64,000 nt of DNA from Juglans regia (taxonomy: Eukaryota; Streptophyta; Magnoliopsida; Fagales; Juglandaceae), in contig NC_049909.1 in assembly GCF_001411555.2 (NCBI RefSeq), positions 12,141,686 through 12,205,685 of the forward strand. Reading direction: 5' to 3'. The position numbers were made by a program, and so were the translations under genes. A model generated the notes under the pieces. That model saw nothing but the letters and a program-made list of their open reading frames with translations. It was not told where the DNA came from and did not search any database. Positions 21,701 to 33,344 of the stretch are shown here, piece after piece (position 1 is the stretch's first letter; each line of letters starts with the position of its first letter).

Positions 21701-22306
21701 TTGATAGACTAAGGATGGGGATAGAAAGCTACCCTCATGAATGAGAGAGTTCCTTCTAAACTAAAGCAACAAAGCTAAGATAGCAAAAAATACTAAGTCT
21801 TGTTGCACCAATTTGTCACACAGCTGCTCAAATACATGACCAAACTTAGTTGTTATGATTGTAGATTTCTGGAGTGATTTGAGCCTAATGACCATACATC
21901 CCTAGCTGAGGAGCATGTCCATAAAATGTGATCTAGGGTTTATTCCTCAAGCAAGCAGATTGGACATAAGGAATTCGTAACAACATGTCTTTTAAACAAA
22001 TTCAACTTAGTGGGTAATGCATCAGTACATATTTGCCAAAGAAAAACCTTCACTGCATTAGTGGTGGGCAGTGACCAAAGTTTCTTCCAAAGTCCCTCCT
22101 ACTAATCTTGCTTCAAAGACTCTCCAATTGACCAAGCTAAAATTTTTCTTTGTAGGTGATATGCATTTCTAATTGAAAAATGGCTAGTAGTAGTACCTCT
22201 TGATCTTCAAATTAGCTTATCTGCACAAGATATCAAGCTAACATGAGGTTTTACAATAAACTTAATGTCTGCCTCAATAAATATCGTATGAAGTAAGTCT
22301 AAACTT

Positions 22307-22770
22307 TAGGGAAGTAAAAAGAACTAGAAAATCGGTTGAACTGAATCGGACCGGATCGAACGGTCCGATGCGGTACTGGTTTTCATATTTTGAAAAATCG
22401 TTTCAAACCAAACCGGACTGGTATATATATTATAATTTTTTATATTATATTATATGCTAAATTCTAATTTAATATAACATAGAATTCTAATCTTATAATA
22501 TAAACTTAATATAATATAAAATTTTAATCTTAAATATAAACATTAATATTAAGTTATTAATATAAATTTACTTTTGATATATATATATAATGTATTTATA
22601 CTATAATATAAATAGACTAATGGCTTAGTGTATGTAAACATCATATTATTACTAATATAGATAATCCTTAAAATTGGAAAAGCCAGACCAAACTGGGCCG
22701 AAACCAAAAGTTTCGGTATACCAAAATGTACAAAACCAGACCGAACCAAACTTGACCGATTACACCCCTA
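22307..22770. mobile_element. hAT-type non-autonomous element nested in the LINE
   Basis: It starts TAGGGAAGTAAAAAG and ends TTACACCCCTA, approximate inverted ends of the hAT type. It is flanked by CTAAACTT (22299-22306) and CTAAACTC (22771-22778), an 8-bp target duplication with one mismatch, as expected for hAT. The ends are rich in CGGTTCGGT-like motifs and the interior is AT-rich without coding capacity. Confidence 0.8.
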
Positions 22771-22949
22771 CTAAACTCCACCACCCTTGTTGTTTGTCAA
22801 TAAGGTCATTAACAACAACATCTACATCTAACACAAATATAGGAGATTGAACTTTACAAGAGTTGTCTCTAGGCAAGTACTTATCTTTCTAAATACTAAT
22901 GTGAGTCCCATTACCAACTTTCCATAAGAGGTTATCCTTTAGTAGAGAG

Positions 22950-24650
22950 ATAGATTGGTAGATACTCATCTATATGTAAGAAGGCCTAGAGCCCAATTTA
23001 GCATGCAAGAATTGTGTATTAGGAAAATATTTAGCCTTAGTATTCTACTTGGGAGTGAAGCAAGAAATACAAGAAACCTCCATGCTTGCTTAGCCAGAAG
23101 AATAAGGTTAAAACAATGTAAATCCCTAAATCCAAGTCCTCCAACCACAACATAACAATTCTAGCTTTTCACCAAGTTTTGGTTTGGTTATCCTGATGAC
23201 CCCACAAAAAATTAGCAAAAAGAGAGTTCAATTTTTTGCATAAAGATATGGGTAATAAAAACACACATATACTATAGGTTGGAATAGATTGAAGGACAAC
23301 TTTGATAAGAATTTATTTTTCAGCATGTGAAAGAAATTTAATTCTTCCAAGTGTCAAGTTTCTTGCCAACCCTATCCACATTCCCTTTAAGAGTAGCCAA
23401 TCTGGATCGACCAATAAGGGAGGGAAAGCCTAAGTATTTGTCAAAGTTGGCAGTAGCTTTCAAACCTGCCACTTCCATAAGTTATTCTTTAGTTGCTGGG
23501 TTTGTATTTTTGCTTAAAAATAAAGAGGTCTCATATCTATTGAGTTGCTAGCCATATGCATTATCATACACACCAAGGATCTGATTTAAGGATGCCCATT
23601 CCTGCATTGTAGCTTTGCAAAACAAAAGGCTCTCATCTGTTAAAAAAAAAATAGATGATTCATATTGATATGATCTTTGGCTATTGGCACACCAGAAATT
23701 AGATCTTAGTGTTCTGCAGCATGTAATTGAGAACTCAATACTTCAACACAGAGAATGAAGAGATAGTGTGACAAAGGGCAACCTTGTCTCAACCCTCTAT
23801 GTGGTTTAAACTTCTCATGAGGGACCCCATTCACCAAAAAAAAAAACAAAAGAGGTGGTGATGCATCTTAGGATCATATATGTCCATTTGGAATCAAAAT
23901 CCAATTTAAGCACCACAACTTGAATAAAGCTCTATTTCACCTTATCATAGGCTTTACTCATGTCCAATTTCAAAGTCATATACCCATTTATTGTCATGAA
24001 GCTGAGTATGTATGGTATGAAGGGTTTCATAGGCACCCAAAATATTGCTTGTAATCAATTGACCAGGGACAAAGACACCCTAGTTTGGTGAGATAAGTGA
24101 GGGTAAAATCAGTTTTAATTTGTTAGTAAGCATCTTTGTTATGATCTTATATATAATATTACAAAGATTGAATGGTCGATATTCAGTAACCTACTTTGGA
24201 TTGCTAGTTTTTGGGATTAGTACCAAATAAGTGAAATTAATCTCCTCAAAATCAGCATTTGAATTTAGAAAAGAAAGCACTGCATTACAAACCTCTTGTC
24301 CAACCACAGACTAGTGATCTTGAAAGAAGCATGCACCATAGCCATCTAGCCAGGTGCTTTATAAGGTCCCATTTGGAATACAACAGTGGCCACTTCTTCC
24401 TCAGTGAAAGGTTGAAGGAAAACAACATTCATATCTGAAGAGACTTTTAGGGACAAAGCATGTAAGCATGCATCAAACCATGAAGGGTTAGTGGAAGAGA
24501 ACAAAGTTTGATAGAACTGTGTAACTGATTTTCATATTCCAGTAGTGTTAGTGTAGGAAACCCTAAAAGCATCAACAACGTGCAAAATCTTATTCCTCCT
24601 TCTTGACTAGCACACAAGTGATAGAATTTGGTGTTTCTATCATCCTGTTG
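22950..24650 (-). pseudogene. LINE reverse transcriptase remnant
   Basis: Minus-strand motifs in order are LKLDMSKAYDKV-like residues near 23945, [20 protein letters not shown] near 23790, KYLGFPSLIGRSRLATLKGN near 23410 and VGGLGFRDLHCFNLILLAKQ near 23148. These are conserved blocks of plant L1 reverse transcriptases. The frame is broken by many stops, and the expected FADD box is lost around a run of A at 23641. Confidence 0.85.
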
Positions 24651-24999
24651 AAATCAATGTATTTTAGATCTTTGCTTCCACTTCAAATGTAGCTTCTCAT
24701 ATATACAACTGATGTCCCATTTAAGTTGTTTTGCTTCCTCAATAGTTGAAGTTGTCAGATTGATTTGAATGGCATCCAATCTATGAAGTTTGGACTGTAA
24801 CAAGTGATTAAAAATTGGAGTTTTTGGCCTACTCCACCTTTTCAAAGGCTTCATATAACAACCAATTTTTTTTGCAAGAGATGAGAAGTCACCATGAGTG
24901 GAATCTGCTTAGCACTAGATATCTTGAACAATTGTTGCTAAATCCTCATAATTAGACTAACTAGCTTCTTATGCATTTAACTTATGAGGAGGAGGAGAG

Positions 25000-25760
25000 G
25001 ACAAGTGCCTTTGCCCCACAGTGAGTAAAAGTGGACAATGGTCAGATGTTACTGAAGGAAGCACCTAGACTTCCCCCATCACCATATTCATTACACTAGG
25101 AGGTAGATGCAACTGCTCAATCAAGTCTCTCTTAAGTGAAAGTACAATCTATCCTATTATTAGACCAAGTAAATCAACTCTTGTGAAATTCCAAGTCATT
25201 ATGTTGACAATCACGTAAAACATTATGGAACATGACAGTTTGTTTATCACTCATTCGAGCACCACCATACTTCTCACTATGAAATAAAACTTCATTGAAA
25301 TCACCAATACAAAGCCACATATGAGGATGTAAATTATTCAGATACCTCAATATATTATAACCTTAAAGTCGTTTATCAGTTTTAGGATGTCCATAGAAAT
25401 AAGTTAACATCCATAGGAGATTAGAGTCAAGATAGGTAATCCAAGAATTGATATGCTAGTGTAAAAATCTGTGTATCTCTAGTGGAATTTCGTATTTCCA
25501 TAATGAAGCAAGACCTCCCCAAGACCAACACCATCAACAATAAGAAGACCTTGAAAGTTTAACAAGTGCTTCAATCTATCCAATTTAGTTTTATGTATCT
25601 TAGTTTCCATTAAGCATAAGATATTAGGTTTTTTTTATCCTTAACCAAAAGGTTACGGTCATGAACTATCCGATGGCTACCAAGCTATCGACAGTTCTAA
25701 CTTAAAAGCCTTTTATCTCCCGACAGGGCCCACTTCCAACCGTTGTCTATATATTCAAAT
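25000..25760 (-). pseudogene. LINE endonuclease remnant
   Basis: Minus-strand residues include METKIHKTKLDRLKHLL, GVGLGGGLALLWKYEIP, HMWLCIGDFNEVLFHSEKYG and SEFTWSNNR-like text. These match the apurinic-type endonuclease at the start of L1 ORF2, including the catalytic GDFNE block. Confidence 0.8.
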
Positions 25761-25955
25761 TCAAGTTAACATATTTCTGTTTTCTAGTCAATCACAGAGT
25801 GTTGGGATCAAGAGGGACACATGCTCTTTAGAGATTCCTCTTATGAGTAGAAATATGTGAGATAGAAGAGGATAAGACCTTAGGAGAAATAACACTTCTA
25901 AGTTTGCATTTCCACTTGTGAAGGGACATGGGTGAAGCATTTGCAGAATCATCAG

Positions 25956-26960
25956 TTATGACAGGTAAATGACTATTCTCTTTCCCAACAATATCCAAGG
26001 AGTCAACACATGGATGTGAATGTATGGGATGTTGGCCAAAGATGAAGGAGATGAATCATCAAGGACAGATATATCGTTAATGTTAGAATACAACACATGA
26101 TGTGAACCAGAAGCAGTTTGAGCAGTTGAGACATTTTCAGTTGGAATGGTTACCTTATCTGGTGGACTGCCAATCATAGTGACATGAGGAGGAGTGGCTT
26201 CATGCCGCATGGTAATGTCCTTGACAGGAGCCAATGAGGTTTGAGGAAGGACAGAATTACTGTCAACACCCTCATAACTATCATGACAGTTTTCTAAAGG
26301 GCAGGAGGGCAATAACTGACCATCAAAAGGAATAGGAAAAGGTAGTTCCAATCAACCACCAATGAGTTTATCAATACCAGAAAGTGGAGAAGAAGTAGAA
26401 GCTCGCAATTAGGAACCATATTGCAAATTGGAAGTATAACCAGAAGATGAGGAGGCAACTCTATGCATACAACCAAAAGCACCATGCATAATAACTCCAT
26501 GCGAGAAACAGAACCTTGGTAAACACTCATATTGGAAAGGCACAAATACATGTTGGCATTTTAGAAACAATATTGTCCCTCTTATCAGTGGTTTCAACTT
26601 ATCAATCTCAACCAAAACCTGTAGAAATTTACTCCATCAATTTTCACGGGCATCCACATCAACATTGGGAAATCTTGCCAATCATAACACCAATCCTGGA
26701 ACCAGTAGTGGAATTCATACATCCAAAAGGAATATTGTGTAATTGTACCCATAAATGAGTGTGATGAAATGAAAGAGCACGAGGAGGGGTAAACAAATCC
26801 TGATTGAATAACTAGGGTTGGCCCTCCCTCACACGATGAAGATCGTGATCAAAAGAGAATTCAAATATGAACAAATTGTCACCCACTTCAATAATTTCAC
26901 CCACTTCGATAATTTAACTTCCAGCACAAACTTCCAAACTTTGTGCATTGTAAGTTTGAA
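25956..26960 (-). pseudogene. LINE ORF1 (DUF4283/zinc-knuckle) remnant
   Basis: Minus-strand text has residues like LHNIPFGCMNSTTG then PFQYECLPRFCFSHGVIMHG. In intact copies that stretch reads as a substrate-binding domain followed by a CCHC knuckle. Here some cysteines are lost. A downstream Ser/Pro-rich tail runs to about 25960. Confidence 0.7.
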
Positions 26961-27534
26961 AGCCTCCTGATTAATCATCCTTTCTGCTACAACCTTTCTT
27001 ACTAGACAGAACTAGCCCTTAGACTAAGTATTTGAACATCATCATCAGCAATCACAACACCACCCTTCTCAGTTTTAGTGAGACAAAGTTTATGTCACAA
27101 CTTTGTTATGTTGTCAACCATTAATCCAACAAAGAATACTGCAATATAATAAATTAACACAAAAGATAAAGAGACAAAGGGAGAGGAAAGAATATTCAAG
27201 AACAAACTTGCCTACAGCAAGAAAAATGCCTTCCACTCATAAGTGAATGAAAGAAAATTCCTCCTCAGGAAACTGTTAGGGAACTATGAGAGGAAACCAA
27301 GTATGTGAATTGTTTGGTCTACACACAAATTTTGTACAAAAAATATTTACATATCATATAATTCAATGTGATCGATCAAATTGTAAAATTTATTTTATTA
27401 TGAAATAAATTTAATATATCACGTTAAGTCAAGTTAATATATAAATTTTATTGTGTAAAATTTATAAATAAACCCAACACATATCGTTTGATTAAAATGG
27501 ATCAAATTTCCTGTATCCTAAAATTCTGTACTTA

Positions 27535-27724
27535 GGGTGCGTTTGGAACTTAAACCACTTTCAACTCATCTCAACTCATCATTACAACTTTTTCAAATCC
27601 CAATACAAAATATAATAAATAATTCAACTTTTTCAAATTCCAAAATAATAATAATATTAAAAAATAATATTCTAATAATATTTTATCATCTCAACTCAAC
27701 TCACTTCAACATCCAAACACAACC
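27535..27724. mobile_element. Tourist-like MITE, reference copy
   Basis: It starts GGGTGCGTTTGGA and ends TCCAAACACAACC, flanked by TTA on both sides (27532-27534 and 27725-27727). This terminus and the 3-bp TTA site are those of the PIF/Harbinger-Tourist group. The 190-bp AT-rich interior (CAACTCATCTCAACTC, then TTCAACTTTTTCAAATTCC) recurs many times in this window. It lies about 550 bp before the PEX14 leader. Confidence 0.85.
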
Positions 27725-27727
27725 TTA

Positions 27728-28274
27728 GTTGAATTTGGTAGAGTATATTTGTGGTCAGGTGGATAAAGTAAAAAAAATGGCCAGCGCCTGCAGTGCAATC
27801 TGTGCACCTATTTGTCGTCTTCGCGAACTGCCAGCGATTCCATAATTATTTTGCACTTCGAGATGAGCAAAGCCCACCCTGAACCTCAGCTACCTATTTT
27901 TTTGACGAGCATTTGCTGCGGGTTTTGTATTCGGGAATCAAAATTTGTGCCGAATAATATAATATTTTTTATTTTATTTTTATTTTATATATATTTTTTA
28001 ATTATTATAAATATTTTTAAAAAAAATAAAACATTATTAAAAAATATGTTTTTAATCATTCGATTAAAAAAAAAAAAAAATTCCATTCGGGATAAATCTT
28101 GGGACCCGAAGCATTTCTCTTTCTTGACTGAATCTCCTTCGGTCAGTAACTCTATCATCAGTTTTTGCTCTTTGCTGTTTATTTTTGTTCGGTTCGAAAC
28201 TTCAGCACTAATTCCTCTCATTTGGGTGGTGGTTTCTTTTTGTTGGTTCTGTCAGAGAAGGTCGTTAATCGGCT
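27728..28274 (+). promoter_or_regulatory. PEX14 upstream region and 5' UTR
   Basis: This holds the promoter and leader of PEX14. I see no clean TATA box. A poly(A/T)-rich stretch (27955-28080) separates a GC-richer segment from the presumed leader. The long open frame across it (27812-28468) runs through AT-rich DNA and overlaps exon 1 in the wrong frame. Confidence 0.5.
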
Positions 28275-31200
28275 ATGGCGACTCAATCAGGCGCTCCACC
28301 AAATTCAATGGTCGGGAATCCGCAGAACCCGGGTATTTTTTTGCCATTCGTTTCTCTAGTTTTGCATATTTTGTTGTTGATTTGGTTTGGTTTGTTCTCT
28401 TTTTCTTTTTCTTGTTGTTTGATTTATTTTTGGTTGTTGACGCTGTAGTATTTCGTAATGGTTATTAGAGGCTCTCTCTTGTTTTATTTCTGAATTTTAG
28501 TTTTGCAACCTCTACAGAAAGGGAAGCTTCAGAAATTGTTGTTACTAGGAAAATGAAATGCCGCATATGGGAATTTTTTGTTGTGTTTATGTTTATGAGT
28601 TTGTCGGCGTTTGTATCACGAGTTGACTGCAATCCTAGCTTGTCAATCCCTACTCTGTTCCCAGGCTGAAAGGAATCCTTTCAAATCGTCTTTTTGGAAG
28701 TCCTTATCGTGCTAAAAGCATCATATATTGATGTTCTCCATAAATTTTATGAACAAGAAAATATACTTCTTCAGTGCTTGTAATTACTTATACTTTCACT
28801 GTTCAGGCACATGCTTAAAATTTCATAAATTTAGAAAATCCATGCGTTCAACCTTTAAATAAGAACCGGTTTTTTTTGTAAATTCAGCTGCAGAACTTGC
28901 ACAACAAACGAATCAGGATCAGCAAGAGTCCAGAGTAGAGGCTCCCAAACAAAGTTCTACACCGTCAGTGTTTGTGAACTCCGAGCCAATGCGAGAGGAA
29001 CAAGTGCAAAATGCAGTCAAATTTCTTTCTCACCCAAAAGTTAGGGGCTCTCCAGTCATCTATAGAAGATCTTTTCTTGAGAAGAAGGGCCTCACAAAGG
29101 AGGAGATTGATGAAGCCTTTAGGCGTGTGCCTGTAAGTTTAGTATCGAATCTTTTTATTTTGTGTTTGTTTTTGACATATATACTGCCTTTGAATTGTAT
29201 TCTAGAGGATTCATTTATATGGTACTTACCCATTGTCTGTTCCTTATTTTGTGCCTGACTTTGTTTTTAAAATTGCAGGACCCACCCCAAAGTGCGCATG
29301 CAGGCAGTGATAGACAAGGTAATAATTATTAGTGTTGAAGTGGGATTTTTATGTGATTAGTGTTTGGCTAGTCCTTTTATGGCTGATGTTATTGTGGAAT
29401 TCATCATAATTCTAACAGATGAGAAGGTAAAATCATCATCAAACAATCAGCCACAAGCCCCAATACAAACTCTGCAGCCTGCAGTAGCTGCTTCCACTGG
29501 TACCCTGGGTACTTTAATGCAGTACCGATTTAAATGGTCTCATGCTGTTTTTGCTGTCGGATTACTGGCTGTTTCAGGTGCTGGAACAGCTGTACTAGTC
29601 AAGGTATCAACATTTAACTCCTCTATTATCATTCCATCCAAAAGTCAGACATGTTAATAGCTGCCCTTTATTTTCTTATGCTGTCTTTGATATTGATTTC
29701 ATTTGGTTCTTACTCCAAATACTTGTGACTAACTGGTTATGTGTAACAGAATTTTACTACTTCATATCTCTCGCTTGCTCACGTTAAATGATTACATATT
29801 CCCTATTCTAGAATGCTATTATTCCCAGGTTGAAGTCTTGGATACGTAAGGTTGTATCGGATGAAGAAAATGACCTAGCGCAAAAGCCTGATCCAAAACC
29901 AAGTTTGGAAGAAGAAGCAGCTGCTGCTGCAAAAGCAGCTGCAGCTGCAGCTGCTGATGTCGCAAAAGCAAGCCAAGAAATGGCACAATCAAGAAATGAA
30001 GGTGGGTTGATAGTGGGTGTTTCTCCTGCTTTTTTCTGTAGAGATCCATTTCTTAGTTTCATTGTTCTGCTCTCTATCTCTCTCCCACCATTTGTTTGCT
30101 TTGAAATGTTCATTTCTCAGTAATATCTCTTTTGATTGCTTCACCTTGTCCTACATTGGCCAGAGAGGAGATATTTTGAAGGATTTACGAACCTTTTAGA
30201 TGTGCAACTACAGGAAATGAAGTCAATGACTGATGCCATAAGGAAATTGGAAGGTACCAAGAAGTTTCTTTCTGATTAAGCAAGCAGATATATGCAACTT
30301 GTGTGCCTAGAAAACATTTTGCATCAATTTTATCATTCTGTTGAGTCAGTTCTTGACTTGCTTCCCTTAGCTATTCACATTACACTTCCTATGTCTTAAG
30401 GATGAGTCTGCACATCTCATTGGTACTTGGTAATAAACGGATTTAAGTTTTATGACACCGTGTGTGCAGAAAGGCTTCTAAGTTTCTGTGTATACGTGTC
30501 TCTACATTTGGTTTTTGATAAGTGTATATGTGTCTCTACATTAAACACCCAGAACTTTATTAGTGGATACACATAAAGTTGTGGCCCATTTTATTGGTGA
30601 TTTTACTGAGTAACGTGCCCAAAAGAAAAACAAAGACGAAGGATCCTGTAGGGGATATATATCTAGGTAGGATTAAGCCAAGTAAATCTAAAACTATGTT
30701 TTTTACAACAACTTTAGGAGATCTCTAAATGTTTTAGACATTTCCCTCTTCTAAAAATAAAATATCCCTTTGATGCGTAACTGAGAGTGAGAGAGAGAGA
30801 GAGAGAGAGAGTGAGAGAGAGCGCTTACCCGATCTTGTGATTGTCTAGATATATATGTTTGATTGGCAACCATCTTGTTTAACGACTCAATAGAAGACCC
30901 AAATCACATGGCCTATACTCCAAAAGGACTAGTCAATGATACAATTGGAGTCTCATTGGAACCCTTATAAAGAGCAATAATTTTTCCTTCCTAAGCAATG
31001 TGGGATCTCATTCACTACCTACCCTTATCCTTATCATATAGGGCATCACAATCTCCCCCCCTTGTATTCCCAACTTCCTCGTCAGGCCTGTCCTTTATAG
31101 GTGGCACGACTCAAGTCTTAGATTTCTGTTTGGGATAGGCTTTGATACCATTTGTAACGTCCCAATGGAAGGTCCAAACCAAATGGTCTATACTCCAAAA

Positions 31201-33344
31201 GGACTAGTCAATGATGATATAATTGGAGCTCCATTGGAACCTTATAAAGAGCAAGAAATTTTCCTTCCAAAGTAATGTGGGATCCCATGTACCACCTACC
31301 CTTATCCTTATCATATAGGGTATCACATCTTGTTACAATGTCGCATATATTATGAATCCATGTGGCACTACCTAGTTAGTTCCTGAGCAATCTGTCTAGT
31401 CATTGTCAGGTGCGTATATTGTTGTCTTGGTTGTCTATTCTATTGCATAAATTTCCTTTAGTATTCTGATCTGCTGCTGAAGAGTGTCATAGTTTCATTG
31501 TTGGTGGTAACATTGTTTCCTGGAATACCTAACATCCTAATAACCAGTTTTCTTTGTCAGAAATTCAAGGGCGTATCTTCATATCATTTGTCACCAATTA
31601 TTGGCATATGGTAATCTGCTAACCTTCTTTGTGCATATCCTTTCTTTCTGCCTAACATCAGGACAAACAAATGCCCAAGGGAGAGCCTCTTTTGTTGATC
31701 AAGAAGATAATCGAATCTCTAAATCAAGTTCAAAGGTGAGCTGAACAAAGGCATAAATTGAGAATGTTTAGTGCTCTAAAAGAAGATTTGGAACATACAG
31801 TTCTCTCACCCATGTTTGGCATCTATCTATTTACTAAATTCAAAATGTGCTGCAGCAACCATATCTAAATGGCAAGATGGACTACGACTCGCGATCAGGT
31901 TGTTATCTAGGGATCAAGAGCCAGTACTTTATTGTCTAACCTTTTCAATGGTTTAAATTCCAATTATAATTAGGATTTTTGGTACAGTGAGATCTTCCTC
32001 ACCTTCCACAACTGTAGAACCATCAATTGCGCCTCACCCTAAGTCGTATATGGATGTAAGTAATTTACCCAATCTTTCCACTAGTAATGCTAAATGTAGT
32101 TCCTTGATAGTATTGCATATAATGGCACTCACCTTTTAATCAAGTGTTGGATCTTTATTGTTCCAACTCACAACCATTTACTGATATGCATTGTTAATGT
32201 ATTGCTTACGATCTTAAATGAATTAATTATGTTTATTTGATTTCCATAACGGTGATGCAGATTGTGGCCATGATCCAAAGTGGGGAGACACCTCCAAATA
32301 TCAAAGTAAACTTTGTAAATTTTATGTTGCCTTCGTCTTGTTTGTGAGGTCAATGCTAATACTTTGTCATTCTAAATTCATATGCAGGACATAAATGATT
32401 TACTCTCAAATCAATATCAGCAACCATCAAATCCTCATTTAGCACAAACTAAGGTTTGCTTTTGAGCATTTTTCCTTCTCAACTAGCTCCTTTTTTCTGT
32501 TCTTTTCAAGAATAGTTTGTGGGCACTACTTGGTCTAGGGGCCAGTTATTAACATTACCAATTTCAAATTCCAGCATTATGAGTTGATGTGCTCTTGGCA
32601 TTTAACATATTTGTTGGGCTCTTTAAAAATAAAAATTTGATCTAATAGAAAATGGCTGTTGTCTTTCTTTTGGATAATCAGAAATGGACTAGACTTTCTG
32701 CAAGGTTTATGAAGTTTTAAATCATAGATACAGAGTCCTTTTTCAAATTTTTACTTTAATCCCTGTTGAAAAAATGTGGAAAAGGAATACAAATCTGAAA
32801 GTTATCGCATTCAAACCACATAAAGCTGATTATTGCTCGATGTCCTCCTGATTAGCCATGGGAAGTTGGTCAGGCCCAGAACATCTCAGGCCAAGCATTT
32901 CAGTCCCAAGTGAATGACGAAGGCTTGAAGTCCAAGGTACAATACAGTGGAATAAACTCTCAGTTAAATGGTGACAATTCAGTACCTTGGTGGCAGCAGA
33001 AAAATGTCAAGATTACAAACATTGAAAATGACAACAAACTCAAGTCGGGGTCATATGGTTTGAGAACCAGTGAGCAACCAGTTCAGCGTTCATGGGTCCC
33101 TCCTCAGCCACCCCCAGTGGCAATGCTAGAAGCAGCTGAAGCCATCCGACAGCCAAAACCATCAGTTCAGATAGCGCAGTTGGTTGATGATCCTTCAGTA
33201 GCACATCCTTCAGATCAAACTGATGAGCTGCAGAGGATCACAAAAATATCTGAATCTGGAGGTCCTGTGGAGATTAATGGTGGGAGCTCAGCGCTTAACT
33301 CAAGTGAGATACAAGAAGATGGCAACGGGTTTGAACAGAGCTAA
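28275..33344 (+). CDS. PEX14: Peroxisomal membrane protein PEX14
   Basis: PEX14 docks the cargo receptors PEX5 and PEX7 at the peroxisome membrane during matrix protein import. Coding exons are 28275-28332, 28888-29132, 29279-29318, 29419-29603, 29812-30001, 30164-30253, 31662-31735, 31856-31898, 31988-32055, 32261-32305, 32388-32453 and 32856-33344, giving 530 aa. Residues 51-101 are the conserved N-terminal receptor-binding domain (REEQVQNAVKFLSHPKVRGS, then RRSFLEKKGLTKEEIDEAF). Residues 154-176 form the membrane segment (HAVFAVGLLAVSGAGTAVLV). An Ala-rich helix (about 213-228) and a coiled coil (about 250-270) follow. EIVAMIQSGETPPNI, VPWWQQ and WVPPQPPPVAM (448-458) match plant PEX14. 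The length is close to the roughly 500 aa usual in plants. Intron 6 contains a TRIM element. Confidence 0.95.
30488..30542. mobile_element. Minute retroposed insertion in PEX14 intron 6
   Basis: A 21-bp sequence starting GTGTATACGTGTCTCTACA occurs at 30488 and, with one change, at 30522. Between them are only 13 bp, TGGTTTTTGATAA. The insert ends in the same TTTTTGATAA motif as the scar at 17013-17028. Confidence 0.65.
30783..30820. repeat. AG microsatellite in PEX14 intron 6
   Basis: About 13 AG units followed by interrupted GAGAGAG, just upstream of the TRIM element. Confidence 0.85.
30876..31325 (-). mobile_element. TRIM retrotransposon in PEX14 intron 6
   Basis: Two 173-bp direct repeats (30876-31048 and 31153-31325) begin TGAT(A/G)CCC on the minus strand. 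Between them lies about 104 bp. Next to the 5' LTR on the minus strand is TGGTATCAAAGCC, one base from the initiator tRNA-Met primer site TGGTATCAGAGCC. Next to the 3' LTR is a purine tract AAGGGGGGGAGATTG. The element is flanked by a perfect 5-bp duplication CATCT (30871-30875 and 31326-31330). It has no coding capacity and lies antisense to PEX14. Confidence 0.92.

Larger units (their letters stand above)
21121..27250 (-). mobile_element. L1-type LINE retrotransposon, decayed
   Basis: On the minus strand the order is an ORF1 region with a zinc-knuckle-like segment, an endonuclease, reverse transcriptase, RNase H, and then a poly(A) tail seen as 16 T at 21121-21136. The length of about 6 kb suits a full-length plant LINE. 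Stops and frameshifts are frequent throughout. The 5' limit near 27250 is approximate and no target duplication was identified. Confidence 0.85.

Noticed and set aside
27812..28468. 218-codon frame covering the PEX14 leader
   Set aside because: It crosses an AT-rich stretch and PEX14 exon 1 in a different frame. The residue composition (poly-Phe and poly-Lys) is typical of chance frames.
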